Below, piece by piece: positions 1 to 9,900 of a DNA stretch of 64,000 nt. Below the pieces are notes generated by a model that was not told the origin of the DNA, searched no databases, and worked only from the letters and a program-made list of their open reading frames with translations. The position numbers were made by a program, and so were the translations under genes. The stretch lies in the NCBI GenBank assembly GCA_022661535.1, contig JAKULF010000006.1, positions 2,413,001 to 2,477,000 of the forward strand. The letters are read 5' to 3'. The DNA is from Eutypa lata. Its lineage: Eukaryota > Ascomycota > Sordariomycetes > Xylariales > Diatrypaceae. Every line of letters begins with the position of its first letter. Position 1 is the stretch's first letter.

Positions 1-223
1 CATTGTAGTTGTGCCGCGCGAGTGTCGCATGCTTCTTGGCTCTGTAGGCGTTCTCGGCCCGCTGCGCCTTGATGTACTGCTCCGAGGCTTGTCGTCGGGA
101 TGTAATGAGCAGGTTCTCGGTGCCGGAAGTTCCAGGTCGTTCTGAAGGCAGGGGCTTCTCCGTGTCTACGGCCTTGTCCTTGTCCTTGCCTGACTGCTTT
201 GTAGTTTCCTTGGATTTGGCCAT
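1..223 (-). CDS. Hypothetical lysine-rich protein, N-terminal part (cut by left edge)
   Basis: An open frame starts with ATG at 223 on the minus strand and runs to the window edge without a stop, giving the first 74 residues. The protein starts MAKSKETTKQSGKDKDKAVD, a Lys/Asp-rich, probably disordered head with no signal peptide. It is followed by a charged stretch (about residues 45-70, containing RRQASEQYIKAQRAENAYRA) likely to be helical. Codon use is regular, with many third-position C/G, as in the other genes here. I do not recognise the family. The start is the first ATG in frame, and the upstream side is non-coding. The remainder lies outside the window, so introns and function cannot be judged. 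Confidence 0.55.
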   Translation of the reverse strand, partial: MAKSKETTKQSGKDKDKAVDTEKPLPSERPGTSGTENLLITSRRQASEQYIKAQRAENAYRAKKHATLARHNYN

Positions 224-740
224 TGTGAAGAAAGGCATATGGTGGTAGGTGGTGAGTTAAGTAGTATCGAGATCACTTCTTCGACTTTGAAAGAAAGACT
301 GGGGTCAGGCGTCGTCTACGAAGAGACAAGATATTAATGGAATTAATGGAGGGGATTTAAGCACCACGAGAGAAAACCAGGAAACAGCCCGCACATAGAC
401 ACGCAGGTTCGTAGCCCACCTTCATATATAGACATTGGACAATGATCTCCTAAGTCGTCGCGGGGTGCACGATCCACAGTCGCGTCCACTTAGACATATC
501 TCGACTCATTGAAATTCATGCAAACCAGGCTCCAGACCCTTGGGTTGATCCCGGGGTGTAGGGCATAGTACGAGATATTGTGGTGTACCGGCATTGTGTG
601 TTTCCATGAAACTTCTGGAAGCATAATAACCTAATTTTAAAGCAATGGTATGCTAGTCGATATTCGTTCAAGCCCATCAATTCACTGAAAAGTTCGAAAC
701 CCCCAGTCACATTGACATGGCCTTTGCATACATAGGCATT
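224..740. other. Intergenic stretch left of the MITE
   Basis: This holds the upstream side of the truncated minus-strand gene. It is AT-leaning with no ORF of convincing composition. The small minus-strand ORF at 516-752 runs into the left terminal repeat of the MITE and looks like chance. Confidence 0.5.
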
Positions 741-1040
741 TACAGTTCTCAAGGGTATTACATGTTAGTGGTTCCACTTAGTCCACAATGTACCCTATTT
801 GGTTAGGATATGTATACTACCATACAATTTGTATGAGTTGCAACATGAGGATCGTTAGCATCAATGCTTAATCATCGCTAAATTTCTGTGGTAGTCATAG
901 CGAGTGGTGATCATCTATAGAAGATCATTAAAGAAGATGTTGCATCCCATACAAATTGTATGGCAGTATACATACTAGCTAAATAAGGAACATTGTGGAC
1001 TAAGTGGAACCACTAACATGTAATACCCTTGAGAACTGTA
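741..1040. mobile_element. MITE of Tc1/mariner type, about 300 bp, with roughly 100-bp terminal inverted repeats
   Basis: The left arm (about 741-844) is repeated in inverted orientation as the right arm (about 939-1040). The outermost 49 bp or so of the arms match almost perfectly: CAGTTCTCAAGGGTATTACA on the left against TGTAATACCCTTGAGAACTG on the right. The inner part matches with a few substitutions and a one-to-two-base length difference. TA flanks both ends, which fits the TA target duplication of Tc1/mariner-type elements, and the CAGT terminus is common in that group. The about 95-bp centre has no ORF, so the element is non-autonomous. The few differences between the arms suggest a fairly recent copy. 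Confidence 0.88.
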
Positions 1041-2302
1041 CCTAGCTAGTACTTATAAATAGTTAGCTGGACCCCTAGAATTTCATCGCATTGAAGTTCA
1101 TTTTCAAAGGAGAACCATAGCCAGAGTCGTGAGAATATGCTTTGGATGTAACTATTTGGAGTATCGGTTAGTTACGCACTGTCAACACCTCTTAACCAAA
1201 ATATTATCTAATCCACCATCCATTCATTACCTAAGTTCAAACGGGATCCCTTGGCGTTTGTCTTGGCGTGGGTGTGCTGCTTCACACATATGCTAGCTGG
1301 CTAGGCTACCCTAGGTAGGTAGGTACCCAACGGTTACTGCCCACTCAGCCACTGCCTGCCACGATGCCACTCACAAGATGAATTCTTTTGGTAACTTTTC
1401 TGCTTTTGCATATTTCATTTGGTAAAATGCCCTTGTACTATGTAGCTGCATGAAATAGTTGTGCATATGCAGGTTGACGCATAAGGTAGGAACATAAGGA
1501 ACACAAGGAACAATAAGCATGCAGAAGGCAGGGTTCGGCGAGAGCTCCATACCACCGGTAAATGGATCTGAGAACGGCACCGAAATCCACTGAATTTCTT
1601 CTTCATCTCTCGGCGCCCCCCTCCGAAGAATGATGGTTTTGTTTTATCCACCAGTCCACTAGTGTCTTCCCCTCTTCCTTAAGCGATGTTTTGTTGGGAA
1701 AACGGGTGTACATTCAATATACACTGACATCATTAACTACAGATGTGAAATATGGAGCTAGTATTGTTTAACGTTAGGACCAAATACCAAATATTTGGCA
1801 TGTGACGGGCAACCACTTTTCTGTGCGTGTGTGTGTTGTCGGCTATTAGATACATCTGTTTCGCCTGAGGCGGTAATGGTTGGCTCATTATTAGGTGTTG
1901 TGAATTCGGGGCCCCGGATGCTAATACCTTAACTTTATGTATAATACGTTAAAAGGTCATCCGGACACGTTTTGCCATCCAACGAAATTACTAAATTCAA
2001 TCAATTACCTAAACGAAGCGCTCTGCTTGCAAATCAATCCGAATGTTTCGGCAGTTATAACAACATCCTGCGTGTTACGCCATTCGGAATTCTCTGGGAT
2101 TGTTTAAGGACAAGGCTTTCATTCCAGAATCCCTTATTAGGCAATCCGGGGAAGTTTGTGTTACCATTACTACCAAAAAAAAAGGTGATTCATCTTGTTT
2201 GTTCATTCGTCACTCGGACTACGCCTCATGAAATCAATAAACAACAAAAGGCAACTCCAGACATCATAACTTGTCCAGGTCCCAGGGCAGGAGACATTCA
2301 AC
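1041..2302. other. Intergenic/promoter region upstream of CHO2
   Basis: No gene is supported here. A motif cluster of CCTAGGTA type lies at about 1306-1326. The last 330 bp should hold the promoter and 5' leader of CHO2. The open frame at 1972-2331 starts at a non-ATG codon and overlaps the CHO2 start in another frame, so it is not called. Confidence 0.5.
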
Positions 2303-5300
2303 ATGAGCGCCGCGGTCAATTCTCCAGGTGATTCCGGCGACTTACGCCACAGGCACACTTCCCAGAATGTAGAAGCAGACGTCAGCCGGAACGAGCATGA
2401 CGATCCTGTGGCAGAGTCAAAGCCTCACAAAACGTTTGGGCGCACCCCTGACGGCACAGGTGAGTATGACATAAATCGAGCTCTGGATTGAATAAGATGA
2501 GACTAATACCTCACTGAAAAGTATTTACTGTTCCTGTCACCCATGACATGGTTTCACAGCTACTAGACCCTAGACAACCCAAAAACCTCTCGGACGTTAT
2601 TGTACTTGCCATCCTCGGAGCCCATATCTTGACGCTATATTTCCTACCTGCCTCGATCAAGAAACCTGTCTTTGCCGGGGTTTTCCTTTTCTGGCGCGCT
2701 GCTTACAACCTTGGCATTGGTGTGCTCCTTCGATTGCAATCCAACGAGAACAAGCTCGTTGCGTGGGCACAAAAATGGAAGCTCTTCGAGGACCCTGCAT
2801 CTGCAAAGAACCCACGGCCATGGCTCTACAGCCTGCTTAAGCGCGAACTGGAAGCAAAAATCCCCGAGGATTACCAGTTTGAAAAGGCACCGATCGAGTA
2901 CAACAGTTGGCTTGTTTTCCGGCGACTTGTGGATCTCATTCTCATGTGCGATTTCGTCTCCTATTGCTTATATGCCATCGCCTGTGCTCACACCCCGGAC
3001 GGGGAGGCCTTCGTCGGCACCTTTGCACGCTGGGCAGCCGGATTATTGCTCGTTGGATTCAATCTTTGGGTTAAACTCGATGCTCATCGTGTTGTCAAAG
3101 ATTATGCTTGGTACTGGGGAGACTTCTTCTATCTGATCGACCAGGAATTGACGTTCGATGGCGTCTTCGAAATGGCTCCTCATCCCATGTATTCCATCGG
3201 CTACGCTGGCTACTACGGAATTTCCATGATCTCTGCCAGCTATTCGGTCTTGTTTATTTCGATCCTCGCGCACGCAGCCCAATTCGCTTTTCTTGTCCTT
3301 GTAGAAAACCCTCACATTGAGAAGACCTATAACCCCCCTGCCCCACGTAAACGAGGAGATTCACAGAGTCAATCTGATGTTTTGCCGGCCGAGGGATCCG
3401 TAATCGACGACCCCCTGAATCCTTCACGACTTGGATCGCCTACTCGAATCCACGGGCTGTTGGGACTGAAAAACTTCGATCTCTTTCGAAGCACGGATTA
3501 CTTGACCATCTTGTTGGCGCTGTACATTTTCTCAATAGCTATGGTTACGCCTCGGACCCCCTTGTACCAGTTCTTATTTGTTGCACACGCCATAGGATGG
3601 CGTCTCTGGTACTCAGTTGGGCTAGGTGTTATTCTGACAGGGCAGTCGAGCAATAAGATGTGGACCAGACACTTCTTGAAGTATGGCGAAACCGCAACCG
3701 AAGCATGGCGTCAATGGAAGGCAATGTACCATACAACTCAAATTCTGTGCTACATTTCATTCATGGCAGCCTGTTGGAAGATGTACTCTCCTCCTTTCGA
3801 CTGGAGTTACCGCTTTGTGCTGCTCAGGCATGTGATAGGTGCTAGTCTCATCGCACTGCAAACCTGGACAGCTGTGAGCATTTATGACTCTCTTGGTGAA
3901 TTTGGCTGGTTCTTTGGTGATTTTTTCTGGGATGAAGGCGCCAAGTTGACATACAAGTCAATCTATCGCTTTTTAAACAACCCGGAGAGAATCATCGGCA
4001 CTGCAGGGCTCTGGGGTGCTGCGCTTATCACGTGGAGTAGATCGATCTTCGTCTTGGCGTTGACAAGCCATCTATTAACGCTCGCTTTCCTTCGATTCGT
4101 CGAACAGCCGCACATGCAGAAGATCTACGGTCGAAATATGCGTGATGAGGCAGGCCTTACCAAATTCATCAAGCGCTCCCTGCCTCCTCGCGTAAGGGCA
4201 TGGTCAACGAGTGTGAACGAGGTTATGGACGAGACCTCACAATTTGTCGATGAGTTCTTGGACTCAGCACGCCCGAAACTTGCTGCTGGAGTGTCGACCA
4301 TCGTCCGAGATACTACTGCTCTCTTCAACAAATACCCTGCCCGTCTCACACTGACCAAGATTTCTCCCGATCTTCCATCTTGTGACCCGATGGACTATTC
4401 CATGGCGGTAGAAGGCGAAACCTCGACCCATTCTCCTTTTACCGAGAGAGCTAGTGGGAAAGAAGGTACAACGGCACGCTTCCCGAGCGAACTTAAGACT
4501 ATTATTCTGGAATACGGTGCCCCCATCAAGGTCAAATGGACAGCCCCTGCCAATCATGGAAAGAAGGATTGGATTGGACTCTACATGGTTGCGGATAACC
4601 GCTCACGTGAGATCACCGAAATATCGTCTCTCGGGCGATGGGTGCCGACTGTACCAGGCCAGTTTGACTCGGCCACGGCTGATAAGGGCATTCTCGTCTA
4701 CGACCAGCCTGTCTCTAAGTCTGGCCCATCTGACCCCAGCCTTGTGAGAGGCGAGATGATCTTCTCGGGAGATAAGCTCTGGTGGACGCGCGGTGTGTTC
4801 GAGTTCCGCTACCACCACGATGGCAACCACAATGTCATGGCGATATCGCAGCCCTTCGAGATCCACATCGGCCGCCTCGACGACGAGGAGCTCGAGGTGG
4901 ACAACCAGGGCCTATACCAGAATGCGGTCGAGAGGGCGCTCCTGCCGGTGGTCCAGAACTGCCTCGACCGGGACCCCGACGCCGCGCCGAGCACGCCCGA
5001 GGAGCCATTCGGCAGCATCGTGGAGCGGGACGGCAAATACGCGAAGAGACTGGTTTACGCGATCAGGCTGATGTTCGGTATTGAGTTCGCCCCCGCCGTC
5101 GTGCCGGCGGACGGAAACGTCAAGAATCTGGCTTGGAGGATCTGCAACGCTAAGAAAGTTCTTGTAAGTGTCATCACCATCACCACCATCACCACTCCTA
5201 TTACCAATTCCTTAATGCTATTTATTTATTTATCTATGCTACATGAGTGGTCTAACCATATATATCTTTCATTAGGCACCATACAGCATGTCAAACTCTG

Positions 5301-5344
5301 GAGGCAGAACGACACCGGCCGCGGACAAGCCATCGAGTCCTTGA
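2303..5344 (+). CDS. CHO2: Phosphatidylethanolamine N-methyltransferase (CHO2 type)
   Basis: Exons are 2303-2459, 2522-5163 and 5276-5344 (955 aa). The enzyme transfers a methyl group from S-adenosylmethionine to phosphatidylethanolamine, the first step of the methylation route to phosphatidylcholine in the ER. Splicing intron 1 (62 nt, with branch-like CTAAT) restores [20 protein letters not shown], the conserved family start. Intron 2 (112 nt) is placed so that the end reads [19 protein letters not shown] before TGA at 5342; without splicing, the frame runs into an unrelated tail. Many hydrophobic segments lie between residues of about 80 and 540 in two similar methyltransferase halves, each with a Glu-Gln/Asn-Pro-His motif ([18 protein letters not shown]). 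A hydrophilic C-terminal domain of about 250 residues follows. Length fits the large fungal CHO2 class. It stands alone on the plus strand. Confidence 0.93.
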
Positions 5345-7866
5345 TTATGGATGGCTTTGGGTAAGTAGGTAAGAGGTGAGGCTCTGTTTACATGTACGCA
5401 CATAAGGCTTGGAGTGCCCATTACTCTCCCCAAAATAGATATAATGATACCCAACACGGTTTTCTGATTATTACATACGCAAGTGATTAGTTTTGATATC
5501 ACATCTCTGTTCGCTTGACGTCGCCTTGGTAGTTACTCTGGCCTCATGGTTGATGGTCTGGTGTTACTGTTCCTCGCCCCGAAATAAAAGTTAATTGTGC
5601 CTTTGTAGTCAGAATGATAGTAGTCCGGGGTGATATGGTGATCTCAATTGATTCTAGGATATTGAGACGGCTCTTAGTGAATAATATCTCTCAACGATGT
5701 AGTACCAAGGCTATCCCAGATGCTTCGAAAGGTTATTCGGCTTGGTTACTCCACGGGAGAATACCGGCTATCGCCCGGATCCTGATGGGAAGGCAGATAA
5801 GGCACAATAAGTGAACAAAATTTCAACAAGGTGGGCAGGTGACGTTGGCACGCACACCAGCCTTTCGCCAATGCACGGATGGACCTAAGTCACTGCTATT
5901 GGAGGAAGCGCTTTACTACGACCAAGGCTGAGCCTCCCCTAGCAATAGGAAAGGAGGTAGTCCGGGCTGGAGGGACTAGGTTCGATTCCTAGGCACACCA
6001 TTCAATTTTTATTTTTATTTTCCCCTTATGTTATTCATTTTTATCCCAATGTTTTTACTCTTTGATATATTTTTTATTTTTGGGGGGGCGGGGTTTTTTC
6101 TTAAATAAAAAATATTTAAAAATTACTTGTCGGATTTAACAAAAACTGTCTACCTGAATGCCAAGAAGCATGCGGGTAAAATAAGACTGGGAGTTCTTCA
6201 TGCTACCATCATCTATCTGCAAGCTACGGCTGAAGCACCAACTCGCTTTCTTTGGCTGACAAGAGTCTTCAGTCCACTTATAACCCTCGCTACTACTTCG
6301 TACATATGTAGCTAGACACGTCTTTAGACAAACTGGTGGTGAAGCGAACTGGAGCAAATTGGACCTTCAAATTGGGCCTTCTGCAGGCCCCTGAATAGCA
6401 TCTGACTGACCGACAGTGTAGGCGGAGGATAAGTAGGTCCAATCCCGCCTCTAGAAGTCTTACGGAGCGGAACAGCTTACTACCGAGTGTTTGATGGAAG
6501 GAATTAGCAGGGCTGCAACTTAGAACCCGTGATGTTCTATGTAGCTAGCCCGTTTCGTATTGCATGGCCAGTTGGAGCGCGAGATAATTCGTACGAAAGT
6601 GGAATCATGAGTGCTAAGAAACGTGTTTGGTCGAGGAGATCTGTGAACGCAAGCAGGGCCGTAAACGCCAGCCAAGACCCGTAACCCGAGGCACAATGGG
6701 ATCCACTATGACGGGGGTGACAAAAGGTGACAGGCGACCCTGGATCTACAATTACACATCCTTTTAGCACAGAACGTACTGTGGGAAACCTGAATCGATA
6801 AGCTAACTGAAGCTAAATGGCCCTTGTTCGTCGCAATCGATTATCACTCACTGCAACGGACCTACAGTAGCGAGTAAACAGCCCGCTCCCGCATAAGGAG
6901 ATAATGGGGGGGTCTGCATCTGCCAACTCACCACCACTGGTTGTCCCATCCCACCCATCACAATTAGCTTACAGCACACGAGTAGGAATTCTTTCCAGTC
7001 GGGAGAGGGAATAATAAGCTCAATTGGAAAAGGAAGAAAGAAGAGAAGTTTTCCCCCACACCATCAGCGTCAAGTAACTAGAGGACCACAGTTTTCAGGA
7101 ACTGACGATTTACTAAGGAACATTTTTCAAAAATCGTCAAGCCAATCAGCCAATCCGAACATTGAAGCTATCACTAGGGCCCAACCACCCGCAATTCAAG
7201 TGTGCACCTCCGGCCAAGAACTGACAGCGGTACAACCCCGACCCCGCCAATTTTGCGTGGCATTGCATGTCACTTTTTTAAAATCCCCCTTCCCTGACCT
7301 TAGGTAGGTAGAAACGAAGAGGTTGGGTATCACAACCCACCACCTATGCAGGTCTTGCAGTAGGACTCGACAGGCTTTCCTGCGTTAAAAGATTATTTCT
7401 CACTTCTTTCTAGTCTGATTTATTCGTAGTTCAATTGTCGTCACCCTTTTTTCTCTACTACTTTCCTGCATCTTTCCGAGTTGCGCAGTCTCTGTTCACG
7501 CCGATACTGACTGTACAGTGACACTCTCGTGTAAGACAGCAAATACCTCCCAGTAAAAGGCGGGTTGGGTTTTGTCTTATCAGCAGCTCCTGTAGCTCGA
7601 CGCAACATCACCCACCACTCTCGCTTTAGGATAATACCACATTCCTTACAAGAAATCTCTCATCAATCTAACTAAGATTTTAAGTGATTCATCTATCTAA
7701 GGTCGAGGTGAACAAGAATAGTCTTTGCGACGCGGGTGTGAGCGTTGTCTCAAAAACCTCACCCCGCCATTTTCGATATCAGCTTTGCGACAAAGAGCGC
7801 AGCTGTTTGAGGATCGTCGTCATTAGCATTCCAATCGAGTACTCGACAGATTAAGACTCGGTCAAG
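5345..7866. other. Intergenic region between CHO2 and the Cys-rich membrane protein
   Basis: The stretch contains the tRNA-like remnant (about 5885-6000), followed by T-rich DNA (6001-6120), and about 1.7 kb without supportable ORFs. From about 7380 the plus strand becomes pyrimidine-rich, typical of a fungal promoter and 5' leader, leading to the ATG at 7867. Confidence 0.5.
5885..6000 (+). other. Degenerate tRNA-like stretch with intact B-box
   Basis: At 5979-5989 stands GGTTCGATTCC, a perfect Pol III B-box, inside a 5-bp T-arm (CTAGG/CCTAG) followed by GCACACC-A, the shape of a tRNA 3' end. Upstream, GCGCTTTACTACGACCAAGG resembles a tRNA-Arg(ACG) anticodon arm. The two parts are separated by about 50 nt that cannot be a normal variable loop. 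No good partner for the acceptor end is visible at the expected distance. A tRNA pseudogene or the head of a tRNA-derived SINE fits better than a working tRNA. Confidence 0.35.
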
Positions 7867-9093
7867 ATGCGACCAATGCAAGCTACCTCACCAACCCTCC
7901 TCACCCTCCTCTTCACCTCTCTTGTCGCCGCAACTCCGTACCCGCGCGACGACCTCCGAGATGTCGGCTATGGCTATCTCATGGCGCGGGCTTGCGATTC
8001 CTATTGCGGCGCCGACAACCAGTACTGCTGTGCTAAGGATGAGCAATGCTACACTTCAGCCGGTATAGCGGGATGCGCTGGCAGCGGTGGGTGGGATTTC
8101 TTCACCACAACTTGGACCGAGACAAGAACCTATACCAGCACTCTCAGCTCGCAATATGCAGGTGTTACTACAACTGCCGGCTCAACCGAACCTTGTGAGC
8201 CGGTCGAAGGAACGGGTCAGATTGCCTGCGGCCCCATCTGCTGTGCGAACTGGCAGTATTGTGCCGATAGCGTCAAGGGGCAATGCATGGCCAACGCAGG
8301 CGCTTCATCCTACACTCAGTGGACGACCATCGGCGTCATTACCACTCAATTCTCCGCCCCTTACAGGGTTACGAGCGGCAGCACCATCTGGGCTTCCTCG
8401 ACGGGGACGGCCGACAGCGAAACCGCTACACCCACGGAATCGTCCGGCGGGGGCGCCACCCCCATCGGCACCACCAATGGCGGCCTATCCGGGGGTGCGA
8501 TCGCCGGTATCGTCATTGGCACCATCGCTGGTGTGGCCCTATTGCTACTCTGCTGCTTCTGCTGCATTGTTAGGGGTCTCTGGCATACTATACTCGGCAT
8601 CTTCGGTATCGGCGGCGGTAAGAAGAGAAGGGAGGAGCGTATCGAAGTCACTGAAGAGCGTTACTCGCGACACGGCAGCGTCCACGGTGGACGACCTCAG
8701 CATCGAACATGGTTCGGTGGTATGGGCGGTGGTGGTGGCCGGCCCTCGGGAGCTGGGTCAAGAAAGGAGAAGAAATCTGGCAGCGGTCTGGGTTGGATGG
8801 CGGCGGGTGCAGGTGCTGTAGCGCTACTCCTCGGACTGAAGCGTGACGGCAGGCACAAGGGGGGAGCCGCCAGCAGCAAGCCGCCGCGGAGCGACTGGAG
8901 TAGTTCGTACTACACTGCCTCCTACACTGCGAGCAGCCCCAGTGAGTTTATCCCTCCCGCGATGAACTCCCACGGGGCTTTTACTGACCAATTTTCTCCA
9001 ACAGGTAGCTTAAGCTCGGACAGGAGAACGCGGAATTCCCGTCGATCCAGACACTCGAGAGCAACGCGAGCCTCGCGGCCTTCGAGAGTCTAA
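7867..9093 (+). CDS. Secreted-type Cys-rich single-pass membrane protein, unknown function
   Basis: Exons are 7867-8941 and 9005-9093 (387 aa). The 63-nt intron has GTGAGT, a CTGAC branch point and CAACAG. It contains no stop and is a multiple of three, so an unspliced 408-aa form is also readable. Features in order: a signal peptide (residues 1 to about 22, LLTLLFTSLVAA); an ectodomain with two Cys-rich blocks (CDSYCGADNQYCCAKDEQC near 39-57 and CGPICCANWQYC near 121-132); a Ser/Thr-rich stalk; a Gly-Ala transmembrane helix (about 212-236, ending LLLLCCFCCIVRG); then a basic, Gly/Ser/Arg-rich cytosolic tail with a second hydrophobic patch (AAGAGAVALLLGLK). The layout resembles fungal cell-wall stress sensors (Wsc/Mid2 type), but no WSC domain is recognised. 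That role is inference only. Confidence 0.75.
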   Translation: MRPMQATSPTLLTLLFTSLVAATPYPRDDLRDVGYGYLMARACDSYCGADNQYCCAKDEQCYTSAGIAGCAGSGGWDFFTTTWTETRTYTSTLSSQYAGVTTTAGSTEPCEPVEGTGQIACGPICCANWQYCADSVKGQCMANAGASSYTQWTTIGVITTQFSAPYRVTSGSTIWASSTGTADSETATPTESSGGGATPIGTTNGGLSGGAIAGIVIGTIAGVALLLLCCFCCIVRGLWHTILGIFGIGGGKKRREERIEVTEERYSRHGSVHGGRPQHRTWFGGMGGGGGRPSGAGSRKEKKSGSGLGWMAAGAGAVALLLGLKRDGRHKGGAASSKPPRSDWSSSYYTASYTASSPSEFIPPAMNSHGAFTDQFSPTGSLSSDRRTRNSRRSRHSRATRASRPSRV

Positions 9094-9900
9094 GAGTGAG
9101 AGAAAAGCATGAACGAACGCTTTTCTCCTACTCTTCATTTCTTTTTCTTCTTCAAGAAGCCGCCCAGCAGCTGTATAACTAATATCACCTTTTTTCCCCG
9201 GCATGCACTATAAACCAACAACCCCTTACCACTTCCCCCTCACGATATAATGTTCATAGACACCCACGACGACATACATACATACGACATGACACACAGC
9301 ACATAACACATAACACGACATACACACACACACACATATACGAGAAAAAAAACCCGGCGTTGGTGGCTTGGACGAAAGATGATTTTGATTTACTCTTCGG
9401 GAGGCTAAAGATGAATGCCGCCTATGGAAGGGATGAAACGGATTGATGGGGTGATCAGGATTGACTTGATTGATTGATTGACGAGATGAACTAAGCTGGA
9501 TGGATGGATGGATGGATACCAGAAACGAGACGAATAGTACATGGAAATGAGAATGATTTGGCAGGAGAGGAAGAGAAGAGTCTTTTCCATCTGATGATCA
9601 CCAGTCGATTGCTTTTTTTTATTACATGTATTCCGTGAGTGATGATGATGGTGATATGCCGTGCTGGTTGGTGATGGTGATCACGACGGCGGTGATGATG
9701 ATAGAACTTTCATAATGCCCAGTCAGATCTCGCGATCTGACGTCAATCGTATATTGTTTTGCTTATGTATAGTAGGCAAGTTGGCTAGACTATTGCTGAT
9801 GGAAGCGAGTTGCTATTTTCTGTGCCCATTGCAGCCAGTGTGGGTCTTGGGAATTGTATCCACATAGGTAGTGATATGTCTCCTTACTATGTATATATGC
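9094..9900. repeat. Low-complexity 3' flank with simple repeats
   Basis: Short simple repeats occur in turn: a CA/ACATA-rich tract (about 9275-9340), a TGGA/GGAT tetranucleotide run (about 9497-9517), and GATGATGGTGATG repeats (about 9635-9705). No gene is supported. The small ORFs here are translations of repeats. Confidence 0.6.

Noticed and set aside
1972..2331. 119-codon frame before CHO2
   Set aside because: It starts at TTG, overlaps the CHO2 ATG in another frame and has AT-rich random composition.
5885..6000. Functional tRNA-Arg gene
   Set aside because: The acceptor 5' strand has no good match and the space between anticodon arm and T-arm is about 50 nt too long.
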